From Micromonospora chaiyaphumensis (lineage in GTDB: Bacteria; Actinomycetota; Actinomycetes; Mycobacteriales; Micromonosporaceae), in contig NZ_FMCS01000004.1 of assembly GCF_900091435.1 (NCBI RefSeq), positions 248,001-312,000 on the forward strand: DNA of 64,000 nucleotides, in the 5' to 3' direction. A program made the position numbers and the translations under genes. Every line of letters begins with the position of its first letter. The first letter of the stretch is position 1. The notes beneath the pieces were generated by a model, which saw only the letters and a program-made list of their open reading frames with translations, was not told the origin of the DNA and made no database searches. Shown here one piece after another: positions 28,362 to 36,707 of this stretch.

Positions 28362-28394
28362 ACCGCCCGGATCAGCCGATCCGGGCGGTTTCTT
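28362..28394 (+). terminator. Intrinsic terminator after the first M23 gene
   Basis: Perfect 12-bp stem (28362-28373 with 28378-28389), a four-base loop and a TTTCTT tail, a rare classical terminator in this region. Confidence 0.85.
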
Positions 28395-28604
28395 CTGCGG
28401 CAATGTCTGCCGGGTCACAGCCGCGAATGTGCTCGGCGCCACAGCCGCGCATGATCCTTTTCGGCACGAAACCGCCCGGGCCGGCAGGAAACCGGGCAGG
28501 TGGCGTCAGGTGCCTCGCCGGTTCTCCCGAACCCCGTACCCGGCGCGAGCCCGGCCGACACCAGTATTTCGAGGTCACGTGCCCCTCGACTGATGAAGGT
28601 TTCC

Positions 28605-29369
28605 GTGCAGGAAGACAGCTCCATCCAGAACGAGAACACCCCGGACATCGCTCCCGCCCGGCACCGGCGCCAGCGCCCGGTCCGGCGTACCGCATATTTC
28701 GTGGTCGGCGCGGTGGCCCTGCTGGGCCTCGGCGTCGGCGGCGTCTCCGTCGCCACCACCGACCACGGTGCCCCGACCCCCGCCGCGGTCGACTTCGACG
28801 CCCAGGAGCGCGCTGAGGCCGCCGGCCGCGCCGATCGCTCGGCCCGCGAGTCGGCCGCCCCGGTCACCCCCTCGGCCACCGCATCGCCGAGCCCGAGCCC
28901 GGCCAGTCCGACGCCGGCGAAGACCACCCCGGCCAAGCCGAAGCCGAAGAAGACCACCAAGCCGAAGCCGGCCTGGGTCATCCCGATGAAGGGCGCCGGG
29001 ATCACCTCCTGCTACGGGCAGCGGTGGGGCACCCTGCACGCCGGCATCGACTTCGCCATGCCGGCGGGCACGCCCATCCACGCCGCCGCGGCGGGCACCG
29101 TGGTCAAGGCCGGCGACGTCGGCGACGGCTACGGCAACTCGGTCTTCATCGACCACGCCAACGGCTACCTGACTCACTACGCCCACCAGAGCCGGCTGAT
29201 CGTCAGCGTCGGCGACAAGGTGAAGGCCGGGCAGGTCATCGGCTACGAGGGCGCCACCGGTGACGCCACGGGCCCGCACCTGCACTTCGAGGTGCACAAG
29301 GGCGCCATGTGGAACCAGATCGACCCGGCGCCGTTCCTGCGCGCCCGGGGCATCGACGTGGCCTGCTGA
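28605..29369 (+). CDS. M23-family peptidase with Pro/Lys-rich linker
   Basis: Second cell-wall endopeptidase, 254 residues. One hydrophobic segment near residues 25-45 (TAYFVVGAVALLGLGVGGVS) exports or anchors it. A Ser/Thr/Pro/Lys-rich linker (TPAKTTPAKPKPKKTTKPKP) follows; it should span or bind the wall. The peptidase domain occupies the last ~125 residues, with HAGIDFAMP, LTHYAHQS and HLHFEVH carrying the metal and catalytic ligands. GTG at 28605 was chosen because GAAGG lies five bases upstream; ATG at 28593 is an alternative. CACAGCCGCG occurs twice in its 5' region (28416 and 28440). Confidence 0.85.
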   Translation: MQEDSSIQNENTPDIAPARHRRQRPVRRTAYFVVGAVALLGLGVGGVSVATTDHGAPTPAAVDFDAQERAEAAGRADRSARESAAPVTPSATASPSPSPASPTPAKTTPAKPKPKKTTKPKPAWVIPMKGAGITSCYGQRWGTLHAGIDFAMPAGTPIHAAAAGTVVKAGDVGDGYGNSVFIDHANGYLTHYAHQSRLIVSVGDKVKAGQVIGYEGATGDATGPHLHFEVHKGAMWNQIDPAPFLRARGIDVAC

Positions 29370-29388
29370 CGGGTCACGGCACGAGGGA

Positions 29389-29423
29389 GGGGCCCGGTCC
29401 GGCGCGTCGCCGGGCCGGGCCCC
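29389..29423. terminator. Bidirectional terminator between M23 gene and pcrA
   Basis: 16-bp stem with one wobble (29389-29404 with 29408-29423) and a three-base loop, between convergent stops. Confidence 0.75.
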
Positions 29424-29430
29424 ACTCGGC

Positions 29431-31869
29431 TCAGAGCTTGTCTATCGGGGCGTGCCGGAGGACCAGCCACATGGTCTGGTCGCCGAAGTCGATCTGCGCC
29501 CGGGCGCCCGGGCCGTGCCCCTCCACCGCGAGCACCCGGCCGAGGCCGTAGCGCTGGTGGTTGACCCGGTCGCCCACCGACACCTTGGGCGCCTGCTTCA
29601 ACTCGCTCGCCGTCGCCAGCCGGCTGGCGTCCACCCCGAGACGCTTGGCGAGCTGGGTCGCCTTGGGCGTCCCCCCGGTGAAGCCGCCGCGCCCGCCGGG
29701 CACGCGGTCCGCCCGGCCACCGACGCCGCCGCCCCCACCGGCCCACGAGGTGTACGCCCCCTCGGTGCGCTCCCACCGGACCAGCTCGGTCGGCAGCTCC
29801 TCAAGGAACCGCGACGGCGGGTTGTAGGCCGGCGCGCCCCAGGCCGAGCGGGTGACCGCCCGCGACAGGTAGAGGCGCTGCCGGGCGCGGGTGATGCCCA
29901 CGTAGGCCAGCCGCCGTTCCTCCTCCAGCTCGCGGGTGTCGCCCAGCGAGCGCAGGTGCGGGAAGACGCCGTCCTCCAGGCCGCTCAGGAACACCACCGG
30001 GAACTCCAGGCCCTTGGCGGTGTGCAGGGTCATGAGGGTCACCACGCCCTGGTGGTCCGGATCGTCGGAGGGGATCTGGTCGGCGTCGGCGACGAGCGCC
30101 ACCTGCTCCAGGAAGCCGGCCAGGGTGGCCCGCTCGTCCTCCCCGCCCAGCGCCTCGATCCGCTCGGTGTACTCCCGGGCGACGCTGACGAGTTCCTGGA
30201 GGTTGTCCACGCGGCCGGCGTCCTGCGGGTCGAGGCTCTCCTCCAGCTCCGCCAGGTAGCCCGAGCGGGTCAGCAGGGCCTCCAGCACCTCCTCGGGGGT
30301 GCCGGTGGCGGCCAGCTCGCGCGCCTCGTCGAGCAGCGCGACGAACTCGGCGATGCCGTTGGCGGCCCGGGTGGAGATCCCCGGGGCGTCCTTGGCCCGG
30401 CGCAGCGCCGCACCGAAGGAGATCCGGTCGCGGCCGGCCAGCGCCTCCACGCACGCCTCGGCGCGCTCGCCGATGCCCCGGCGCGGGGTGTTGAGGATCC
30501 GGCGCAGGCTCACCGTGTCGTCGTCGTTGACCACCGCGCGCAGGTAGGCCAGCGCGTCGCGGACCTCCTTGCGCTCGTAGAAGCGCACCCCGCCGACCAC
30601 CTTGTAGGGCAGGCCGACCCGGATGAACACCTCCTCGAAGACCCGGGACATGGCGTTGGTGCGGTAGAAGACCGCCACGTCGCCGGGGCGGGTGTCGCCG
30701 GCGTCGACCAGCCGGTCGATCTCCCGGGCCACCCAGTCCGCCTCGGCGTGCTCGGTGTCGGCCACGTAGCCGACGATCTGCTCGCCCGCCCCGGCGTCGC
30801 TCCACAGCCGCTTCGGCTTACGGGAGGTGTTCCGGTCGATCACCGCGTTGGCGGCGTTGAGGATCGTCTGGGTGGAGCGGTAGTTCTGCTCCAGCAGGAT
30901 CGTCCGGGCGTCGGTGAAGTCGCGCTCGAATTCCAGGATGTTGCGGATGGTGGCGCCGCGGAACGCGTAGATCGACTGGTCGGCGTCACCGACCACGCAG
31001 AGCTCGGCCGGCGGGATGCCCTCGGTGCCGGAGACCAGCTCCTTGATCAGCACGTACTGGGCGTGGTTGGTGTCCTGGTACTCGTCGACCAGCACGTGCC
31101 GGAACCGCCGCCGGTAGCTCTCCGCGACGTGCGGGTGCGACTGGAGCAGGTGCACGGTCGTCATGATCAGGTCGTCGAAGTCCAGCGCGTGCGCCTCGCG
31201 CAGCCGCCGCTGGTAGAGCGTGTAGGCCTCGGCCAGCGCCCGCTCGTTGGGGCCCTTGGCCCGGCCGGCGAACTCCTCCGGGTCGACCAGCTCGTTCTTC
31301 AGGTTGGAGACCTGGGCGGCCAGGCCGCGCGCGGGGTGGCGCTTCGGGTCCAGGTCCAGCTCGCGGGCGACCAGCTGCATGAGCCGGCGGGAGTCGTCGG
31401 CGTCGTAGATCGAGAAGGTGGACTTCAGGCCGGCGTGCTCGTGCTCGGCGCGCAGGATCCGGACGCAGGCCGAGTGGAAGGTCGACACCCACATCAACCG
31501 GGCACGCGGGCCGACCAGGGCGGCGACCCGCTCCTTCATCTCACCGGCCGCCTTGTTGGTGAAGGTGATCGCGATGATCTCGCCGGGGTGCACGTCCCGC
31601 GCGGCGAGCAGGTAGGCGATCCGGTTGGTCAGCACCCGCGTCTTGCCGGAGCCGGCGCCGGCCACGATGAGCAGCGGCGAACCGGAGTGGGTGACCGCGT
31701 CCCGCTGGGGGCCGTTCAGGCCGGCGAGGAGGGCCTGCGGGTCCGGCCGGGCCGACGGTTTCGGGTCGCGGCGCGGCGACCGGTGCGCCGTGCCGGATTC
31801 GGGCCGGCGCGGCGGGGTCCCGGGCTCCGGCGCGGGCGGGGACGCGGGGATGTCGAAGAGAGGATGCAT
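29431..31869 (-). CDS. pcrA: UvrD/PcrA-type ATP-dependent DNA helicase
   Basis: Superfamily 1A 3'-5' helicase of 812 residues acting in repair and replication-fork maintenance. About 45 variable residues precede the core. Motif I reads AGAGSGKTRVLTNR, motif II VDEYQDTNHAQY, motif III CVVGDADQSIYAFRGA, motif IV LEQNYRSTQTIL, and motif V/VI LMTLHTAKGLEFPVVF with YVGITRARQRLYL. The C-terminal ~60 residues (VGDRVNHQRYGLGRVLAVEG) form the Tudor-like domain that in PcrA contacts RNA polymerase. ATG at 31869. Monocistronic. Confidence 0.95.
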   Translation of the reverse strand: MHPLFDIPASPPAPEPGTPPRRPESGTAHRSPRRDPKPSARPDPQALLAGLNGPQRDAVTHSGSPLLIVAGAGSGKTRVLTNRIAYLLAARDVHPGEIIAITFTNKAAGEMKERVAALVGPRARLMWVSTFHSACVRILRAEHEHAGLKSTFSIYDADDSRRLMQLVARELDLDPKRHPARGLAAQVSNLKNELVDPEEFAGRAKGPNERALAEAYTLYQRRLREAHALDFDDLIMTTVHLLQSHPHVAESYRRRFRHVLVDEYQDTNHAQYVLIKELVSGTEGIPPAELCVVGDADQSIYAFRGATIRNILEFERDFTDARTILLEQNYRSTQTILNAANAVIDRNTSRKPKRLWSDAGAGEQIVGYVADTEHAEADWVAREIDRLVDAGDTRPGDVAVFYRTNAMSRVFEEVFIRVGLPYKVVGGVRFYERKEVRDALAYLRAVVNDDDTVSLRRILNTPRRGIGERAEACVEALAGRDRISFGAALRRAKDAPGISTRAANGIAEFVALLDEARELAATGTPEEVLEALLTRSGYLAELEESLDPQDAGRVDNLQELVSVAREYTERIEALGGEDERATLAGFLEQVALVADADQIPSDDPDHQGVVTLMTLHTAKGLEFPVVFLSGLEDGVFPHLRSLGDTRELEEERRLAYVGITRARQRLYLSRAVTRSAWGAPAYNPPSRFLEELPTELVRWERTEGAYTSWAGGGGGVGGRADRVPGGRGGFTGGTPKATQLAKRLGVDASRLATASELKQAPKVSVGDRVNHQRYGLGRVLAVEGHGPGARAQIDFGDQTMWLVLRHAPIDKL

Positions 31870-31963
31870 CGCACCGGAAGTCTATGCCGACGGCCGGACA
31901 CTTCCCGCCCGCGCGGCCGGACGGGCCGGCCGGCGTCACCGTCCCACCTGTTGGCGGGTTTCC

Positions 31964-31992
31964 TTGCGCGGGTGCCCCCGGCTCGGCATACT
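31964..31992 (+). promoter_or_regulatory. Promoter of the chorismate mutase attenuator
   Basis: TTGCGC at 31964-31969, a 17-base spacer and CATACT at 31987-31992. The expected transcription start, seven to eight bases later, coincides with the GTG at 32000, so the leader peptide would be translated from a leaderless mRNA. Confidence 0.6.
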
Positions 31993-31999
31993 CGACGGC

Positions 32000-32065
32000 G
32001 TGTTCGGTCAGCGCTTCTACTTTTACTACGGCACCGGGAGTCCGGCAGCCGTAGGTCGCGCCTGA
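32000..32065 (+). CDS. Leader peptide of the chorismate mutase attenuator
   Basis: Twenty-one codons plus TGA. Residues 2-10 read FGQRFYFYY: Phe at codon 2 and five consecutive aromatic codons, 6 to 10 (32015-32029). One of them is TTT, rare in this GC-rich sequence. No Shine-Dalgarno sequence precedes the GTG, but the promoter places the transcription start at it. The aromatic run immediately upstream of mutually exclusive hairpins and a chorismate mutase gene is the classic layout of ribosome-mediated attenuation: scarcity of Phe- or Tyr-tRNA would stall the ribosome and let the downstream gene be transcribed. Confidence 0.75.
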   Translation: MFGQRFYFYYGTGSPAAVGRA

Positions 32066-32113
32066 TCACAGACCTACGAAAAGCCCCGGGCTCCTGGAGC
32101 CCGGGGCTTTTTC
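32037..32113 (+). promoter_or_regulatory. Phe/Tyr transcription attenuator (antiterminator and terminator)
   Basis: Three pairings are visible. Antiterminator: GGAGTCCGG (32037-32045) pairs over nine positions, one of them G-U, with CCGGGCTCC (32086-32094). Inside it, GTAGGTC (32051-32057) pairs with GACCTAC (32071-32077). Terminator: a 16-bp complementary stem (32079-32094 with 32096-32111) ending in a T-run through 32112. The antiterminator uses the left arm of the terminator, so the two exclude each other. A ribosome reaching the TGA at 32063 would cover the antiterminator partners and favour termination. Confidence 0.75.
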
Positions 32114-32160
32114 CGTCCCGGGATCCGGGTACCGGGCCCGAGACCCCGAGGGGTACGACG

Positions 32161-32508
32161 ATGATGACTGACGTGGTGGACGGCAGCCTGGCGCCGCACG
32201 ACCGGCCGGCCGGCGGTGACCCGACCGGGGCCGCGGCGGCGCGGACCGGCACCGACGACTCGGCGGCGGCCGAGCGGATCAGCGAGATCCGGGAGCGGAT
32301 CGACGAGATCGACCGCACCATCATCGCGCTCTGGCAGGAGCGGGCCGCGCTCTCCCAGGAGGTCGGGGCCACCCGGATGGCCTCGGGCGGCACCCGGCTG
32401 GTGCTCTCCCGGGAGCGGGAGATCCTGGAGCGGTTCCGCGAGGCCCTCGGTGCCGACGGCACCCAGCTCGCGCTCCTGCTGCTGCGCGCCGGCCGCGGAC
32501 CGCTGTGA
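32161..32508 (+). CDS. Chorismate mutase, AroQ class
   Basis: Converts chorismate to prephenate, the branch point to Phe and Tyr. 115 residues: a ~40-residue variable N terminus followed by the all-helical AroQ domain. Helix 1 carries RISEIRERIDEIDRTIIALW with the conserved Arg and Asp, then QERAALSQEVGATR, and the later SREREILERFREAL helix. ATG at 32161 has GAGGGG eight bases upstream; the ATG three bases later is an alternative. No dehydratase or transaminase domain is attached. Expression is predicted to depend on read-through of the attenuator upstream. Confidence 0.85.
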   Translation: MMTDVVDGSLAPHDRPAGGDPTGAAAARTGTDDSAAAERISEIRERIDEIDRTIIALWQERAALSQEVGATRMASGGTRLVLSREREILERFREALGADGTQLALLLLRAGRGPL

Positions 32509-32545
32509 CGCTCGCCGGCGGTGCGGCGGCCGCCGGATACGACGA

Positions 32546-32582
32546 ACCGCCTGCCGGCGTCCAGTCGACGCCGGCAGGCGGT
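32546..32582. terminator. Bidirectional terminator between chorismate mutase and oppF-like gene
   Basis: Perfect 15-bp stem (32546-32560 with 32568-32582), seven-base loop, between convergent stops. Confidence 0.8.
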
Positions 32583-32592
32583 CCGGGGTGGA

Positions 32593-33609
32593 TCAGGCCG
32601 CCTCGTGGGTGGCGACGATCTCCCGCTTCTCCGCGAAGTGGCAGGCGCTCGGGTGGTCCGAGCCCGGCCGGATCTGGAGCAGCGGCACCTCCTGGGCGCA
32701 GACGTCCTGCGCCTTCCAGCACCGGGTGCGGAACCGGCAGCCCGAGGGCGGGCTGACCGGCGAGGGGACGTCACCCTGGAGCCGGATGATCGCCTTGCTC
32801 TCCCGCACGGTCGGGTCCGGCACCGGCACCGCCGACAGCAGCGCCTGGGTGTACGGGTGGGTCGGCCGCTCGTAGATCTCGTCCTCGGTGCCGACCTCCA
32901 CCATCTTGCCCAGGTACATGACGGCGACCCGGTCGGAGAGGTGGCGCACGACCGACAGGTCGTGGGCGATGAAGACGTACGAGAGACCGAACTCGGCCTG
33001 GAGCTTCTCCAGCAGGTTCATCACCTGCGCCTGGATCGACACGTCCAGGGCCGACACCGGCTCGTCGCAGACGATGACCTCGGGCCGCAGGGCCAGCGCC
33101 CGGGCGATGCCGATGCGCTGCCGCTGGCCGCCGGAGAACTGGTGCGGGTACCGGTTGATGTGCTCCGGGTTGAGGCCGACCAGGTCGAGCAGCTCCTTGA
33201 CCTTGTCCCGGCGGGACCGCCGCGGAGCCACCTCGGGGTGGATCTCGAACGGCTCGCCGATCAGGTCGCCGACCGTCATACGCGGGTTCAGCGAGGTGTA
33301 CGGGTCCTGCATCACCAGCTGGATCTGCCGGCGCAGGCGCCGCAGCGCCCCGCCGGAGAGCTTGGAGATGTCCTGGCCCTTGTAGAGCACCTGGCCGGCG
33401 GTCGGCTTCTCCAGGTTCATCAGCACCCGGGCGAGCGTCGACTTGCCACAGCCGGACTCGCCGACCACGCCGAGGGTCTCGCCGGCCTTCAGGTCGAAGG
33501 AGACGCCGTCGACCGCCTTGACGTGACCGATGGTCTTCTTGAACACCACACCCCGGGTCACGGGGTAGTGCTTGACCAGGTCACGGACCTCGATGATGTT
33601 CTCAGTCAC
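32593..33609 (-). CDS. Oligopeptide ABC transporter ATP-binding protein, OppF-like (cluster 2)
   Basis: 338-residue ATPase, last gene of the second importer. Walker [13 protein letters not shown], signature FSGGQRQR, Walker [14 protein letters not shown]-loop FIAHDLSVV and the C-terminal [16 protein letters not shown] are intact and nearly identical to cluster 1. The start overlaps the oppD-like stop by eight bases. A terminator follows. Confidence 0.92.
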   Translation of the reverse strand: MTENIIEVRDLVKHYPVTRGVVFKKTIGHVKAVDGVSFDLKAGETLGVVGESGCGKSTLARVLMNLEKPTAGQVLYKGQDISKLSGGALRRLRRQIQLVMQDPYTSLNPRMTVGDLIGEPFEIHPEVAPRRSRRDKVKELLDLVGLNPEHINRYPHQFSGGQRQRIGIARALALRPEVIVCDEPVSALDVSIQAQVMNLLEKLQAEFGLSYVFIAHDLSVVRHLSDRVAVMYLGKMVEVGTEDEIYERPTHPYTQALLSAVPVPDPTVRESKAIIRLQGDVPSPVSPPSGCRFRTRCWKAQDVCAQEVPLLQIRPGSDHPSACHFAEKREIVATHEAA

Positions 33610-34645
33610 GGTTCACGAGCTCCTCGGCGAAGTGGCAGGCGCTGGCCCGGCCGCGGCCCAACTGCAGCAGCGGGGGCACCTTCTCCCGGCACACCGGCTG
33701 CGCCATGGGGCAGCGCGGGTTGAAGGCGCAGCCCGGCGGGATGTTCATCAGGTTCGGCGGGAGGCCCTTGATGGTGCGGAGCTCCTGCCCCTTCTCGTCC
33801 ATCCGCGGGATCGAGTTGAGCAGGCCGAGGGTGTACGGGTGCGCCGGCTTGGCGTACAGGTCGTACACGTCGGCTTCCTCGACGATCCGGCCGGCGTACA
33901 TGACCGCGATCCGGTCCGCGACGTCGGCGACCACGCCGAGGTCGTGGGTGATCAGGATCATGCCCATCTGCCGCTCACGCTGAAGCTCGCCCAGCAGGTC
34001 CATGATCTGGGCCTGCACGGTCACGTCCAGCGCGGTGGTCGGCTCGTCGGCGATCAGCACCTCGGGGTCGAGCGCCAGCGACATGGCGATCATGGCGCGC
34101 TGCCGCATACCACCCGAGAACTGGTGCGGGTAGTTGCTGTACCGGCCCTTGGCGTTCGGGATCTTGACCTGGTCGAGCATCTCGATCGCGCGCTTCTTGG
34201 CGTCCGAGCGGCTCAGGCCGCGCCGGATGCGGAACTGCTCGGCGATCTGGAAGCCGACGGTGAAAACCGGGTTGAGGGCGGAGAGCGAGTCCTGGAAGAT
34301 CATCGCAATGCCTTCACCCCGGATCCGGCGCCGCTGCTCGGCGGACATCTTGAGCATGTCCTTGCCGTGGAAGCGGACCTGGCCACCGGTGACGAAGCCG
34401 GGCGGGGTGTCGAGGATGCCCATGATGGTCTGCGCGGTGACGCTCTTGCCGGAGCCGGACTCGCCGAGCACGGCGAGGGTCTCCCCCGCGTCGACGTGGT
34501 ACGTCACCCCGTTGATGACCTTGGCGACACCGTCCCGGGTGCGGAACTCCACCCGCAGGCCGTCGACCTCGAGCAGGCGGCCCGAGGGGCGGCCGGATCC
34601 GTCGGCGCCCGGCGCGGACTGCTCGGACACGAGAATGTCGGACAA
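33602..34645 (-). CDS. Oligopeptide ABC transporter ATP-binding protein, OppD-like (cluster 2)
   Basis: 347-residue ATPase. After a ~25-residue variable N terminus come Walker [23 protein letters not shown], the signature FSGGMRQR, Walker [13 protein letters not shown] and LITHDLGVV. The C-terminal [17 protein letters not shown] keeps the cysteine pattern. It starts ten bases after the oppC-like stop and overlaps the oppF-like gene. Confidence 0.92.
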   Translation of the reverse strand: MSDILVSEQSAPGADGSGRPSGRLLEVDGLRVEFRTRDGVAKVINGVTYHVDAGETLAVLGESGSGKSVTAQTIMGILDTPPGFVTGGQVRFHGKDMLKMSAEQRRRIRGEGIAMIFQDSLSALNPVFTVGFQIAEQFRIRRGLSRSDAKKRAIEMLDQVKIPNAKGRYSNYPHQFSGGMRQRAMIAMSLALDPEVLIADEPTTALDVTVQAQIMDLLGELQRERQMGMILITHDLGVVADVADRIAVMYAGRIVEEADVYDLYAKPAHPYTLGLLNSIPRMDEKGQELRTIKGLPPNLMNIPPGCAFNPRCPMAQPVCREKVPPLLQLGRGRASACHFAEELVNRD

Positions 34646-34655
34646 CTCAGTTCCC

Positions 34656-35642
34656 CTATCGGAGCTTCGGGTCGAGGGCCTCGCGGACCGCCTCGCCGAG
34701 CATGACGAAGCTCAGCACGGCGGTGACGAGGAACGCGGCGGGGAAGAACAGCAGGAACGGCGAGACGCGGATGTAGTTCTGGGCCTCGCTGATCATGATG
34801 CCCCAGGACACCACCGGGCTCTTCAGGCCGATGCCCAGGAAGGACAGGGTGGCCTCGGCGCCGATGAAGGAGCCGACCATGATCGTGCCGTAGACCAGCA
34901 GCGGGGCCAGGCAGTTCGGCAGCAGGTGCTTGAGGATGATCCGGCCGGTGCCGGCGCCCAGCGCGCGGGCCGCCACGATGTAGTCGGCCTCCTTGGTGGC
35001 GAGCACCGACGAGCGCATCAGCCGCATCACCACCGGCCACAGCAGCACCACCAGCGAAATGATGACCAGGCCCATGATCTGCCACTCGTTGTTGTCGCTG
35101 CCCGAGCCGTTGAACGTGGTCAGGATGACGATCGAGCCGAGCACGAACGGCAGGCCGAAGAAGATGTCCGCGATCCGGGAGAGCAGCGCGTCCACCCACC
35201 CACCGCGGTAGCCGGCGATGATGCCCATCGCCCCACCGATCAGCAGCGTGCACAGCGTCGACAGCACCGCCACCACGATCGAGGCGCGGGCGCCGTAGAT
35301 CACCCGGGCGTACACGTCACGGCCCTGCACGTCGTAGCCGAACCACGCGTCGGACGACGGCTCGACCCGGCTGCGCGACAGCGCACCGTTGACGGCGTCA
35401 CCCGAGGTGAACAGCGCCGGGAACGCGGCCATCACGATGAACAGCAGGATGAAGGCCGCCGAGATCCAGAACAGCGGCTTGCGGCGCAGGTCCCGCCAGG
35501 CGTCAGCCAGGAGGCCGCGCGGCTTCTGCTGCTTCTGGGCGCTCTCCGGCAGGCCCGCGTTGACGGGCGCGCCGGAACCAGCCTCGGTCGGCATGGTCGC
35601 GGGCGGCGTCGAGACGATCGACGCGGTACTCGGGTCACTCAT
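34656..35642 (-). CDS. Oligopeptide ABC transporter permease, OppC-like (cluster 2)
   Basis: 328-residue permease with a ~50-residue cytoplasmic N terminus and six predicted helices. OppC markers: DVQGRDVYARVIYGARASIV after the first helix, coupling loop DYIVAARALGAGTGRIILKH, and TLSFLGIGLKSPVVSWG near the end. Its ATG lies in the sequence CGCTATGAGTGA, overlapping the oppB-like stop by eight bases as in cluster 1. Confidence 0.9.
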   Translation of the reverse strand: MSDPSTASIVSTPPATMPTEAGSGAPVNAGLPESAQKQQKPRGLLADAWRDLRRKPLFWISAAFILLFIVMAAFPALFTSGDAVNGALSRSRVEPSSDAWFGYDVQGRDVYARVIYGARASIVVAVLSTLCTLLIGGAMGIIAGYRGGWVDALLSRIADIFFGLPFVLGSIVILTTFNGSGSDNNEWQIMGLVIISLVVLLWPVVMRLMRSSVLATKEADYIVAARALGAGTGRIILKHLLPNCLAPLLVYGTIMVGSFIGAEATLSFLGIGLKSPVVSWGIMISEAQNYIRVSPFLLFFPAAFLVTAVLSFVMLGEAVREALDPKLR

Positions 35643-36561
35643 AGCGGATCCTCGGGTCCAGGGCGGCGTAGAGCAGGTCCACCAGCAGGTTCATCACGAG
35701 ATAGACGAGCACCAGCACCACCACGATGCCGACAACGGTAGCGCTCTCCTTGGTGACGATGGCCCGCAGCACCTGGCGGCCGATGCCGTTGATGCCGAAG
35801 ATGCCCTCGGTCACGATCGCGCCACCCATCAGGGCGCCGAGGTCGGTGCCGAGCAGGGTCACGACCGGGATGAGCGAGTTGCGCAGCAGGTGCACGCCGA
35901 CGACCCGGCGCATGGGAAGGCCCTTGGCGATGGCGGTGCGGACGTAGTCGGCCCGCCGGTTCTCGGCGATGCTCGTCCGCGCCACCCGGGCGATGTACGC
36001 CATCGAGGCGCTACCGAGCACGAAGCCGGGCACGATCAGCTCGCTGAACCGCATCTCGTTGGAGACGGTGGGGTTGACGATCCCCCACTTCACACCGAGC
36101 AGCCACTGGAGCACGAAGCCGATGACGAAGACCGGCAGCGCGATCAGGAAGAGGGTGGAGATCAGGACCAGGTTGTCCAGGAAGCCGTTACGCCGGAGAC
36201 CGGTGAGGACGCCCGCGCCGAGACCGATGATCGCCTCGATGGCGAGCGCGACCACCGCCAGCTTCAGGGTGTTCGGGTACGACGTGGCGATGATGTCGCT
36301 GATCTCGCGACCGCCGAACGTGATACCGAAGTCCCCCTGGAAGAGGTTCTTCATGTAGCTGGCGTACTGCACCCAGATCGAATCGTCGAGATGGTACTTC
36401 TCGGTCATCATGGCCCGGTAGTTCGGGGGGCAACCGCGGTCGCCGCACTTGCCGGCGAAGGGGTCGCCGGGCACCGACCAGACGAGCCAGTAGATCAGGA
36501 ACGTCGTGCCGATGAACACCGGCACGAGTTGCAGCAGCCGTCTCAACAGATAACGGCCCAT
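35635..36561 (-). CDS. Oligopeptide ABC transporter permease, OppB-like (cluster 2)
   Basis: 308-residue permease. The first helix is LLQLVPVFIGTTFLIYWLVW. The extracytoplasmic loop contains a Cys pair in GKCGDRGCPPNYRAMM that cluster 1 lacks, a possible disulfide or species-specific insert. The coupling loop reads DYVRTAIAKGLPMRRVVGVH. ATG at 36561 follows GGAGGA. It is separated from the binding-protein gene by 146 bases holding a strong hairpin. Confidence 0.9.
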   Translation of the reverse strand: MGRYLLRRLLQLVPVFIGTTFLIYWLVWSVPGDPFAGKCGDRGCPPNYRAMMTEKYHLDDSIWVQYASYMKNLFQGDFGITFGGREISDIIATSYPNTLKLAVVALAIEAIIGLGAGVLTGLRRNGFLDNLVLISTLFLIALPVFVIGFVLQWLLGVKWGIVNPTVSNEMRFSELIVPGFVLGSASMAYIARVARTSIAENRRADYVRTAIAKGLPMRRVVGVHLLRNSLIPVVTLLGTDLGALMGGAIVTEGIFGINGIGRQVLRAIVTKESATVVGIVVVLVLVYLVMNLLVDLLYAALDPRIRYE

Positions 36562-36653
36562 GGGGTGGTCCTCCAGACAGGGGGCGCGTCGGCCGACCGA
36601 CACGGATGGCGACAACGTGCGAGGGGTTCGTTGTACACCCCCTCGCGGAACGG

Positions 36654-36693
36654 CCCCGGGTCGGGCTCACCGGTAGGCGAGCCCGACCCGGGG
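36654..36693 (-). terminator. Hairpin between binding-protein and permease genes (cluster 2)
   Basis: Perfect 15-bp stem (36654-36668 with 36679-36693), ten-base loop. It lies inside the operon, 15 bases past the binding-protein stop, and probably causes partial termination or protects the upstream mRNA so that more binding protein than permease is made. Confidence 0.7.
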
Positions 36694-36707
36694 TCAGACC
36701 GTTCGGA

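Noticed and set aside
28343..28604. Possible c-di-AMP (ydaO-type) riboswitch before the second M23 peptidase gene
   Set aside because: The gene type and leader length fit, and a CCCGAACCCCGT string resembles one conserved block, but the other blocks (a GGGGTGAAT-like segment and the CAGCT-AACC junction) were not found. The first M23 leader (27525-27631) also lacks them.
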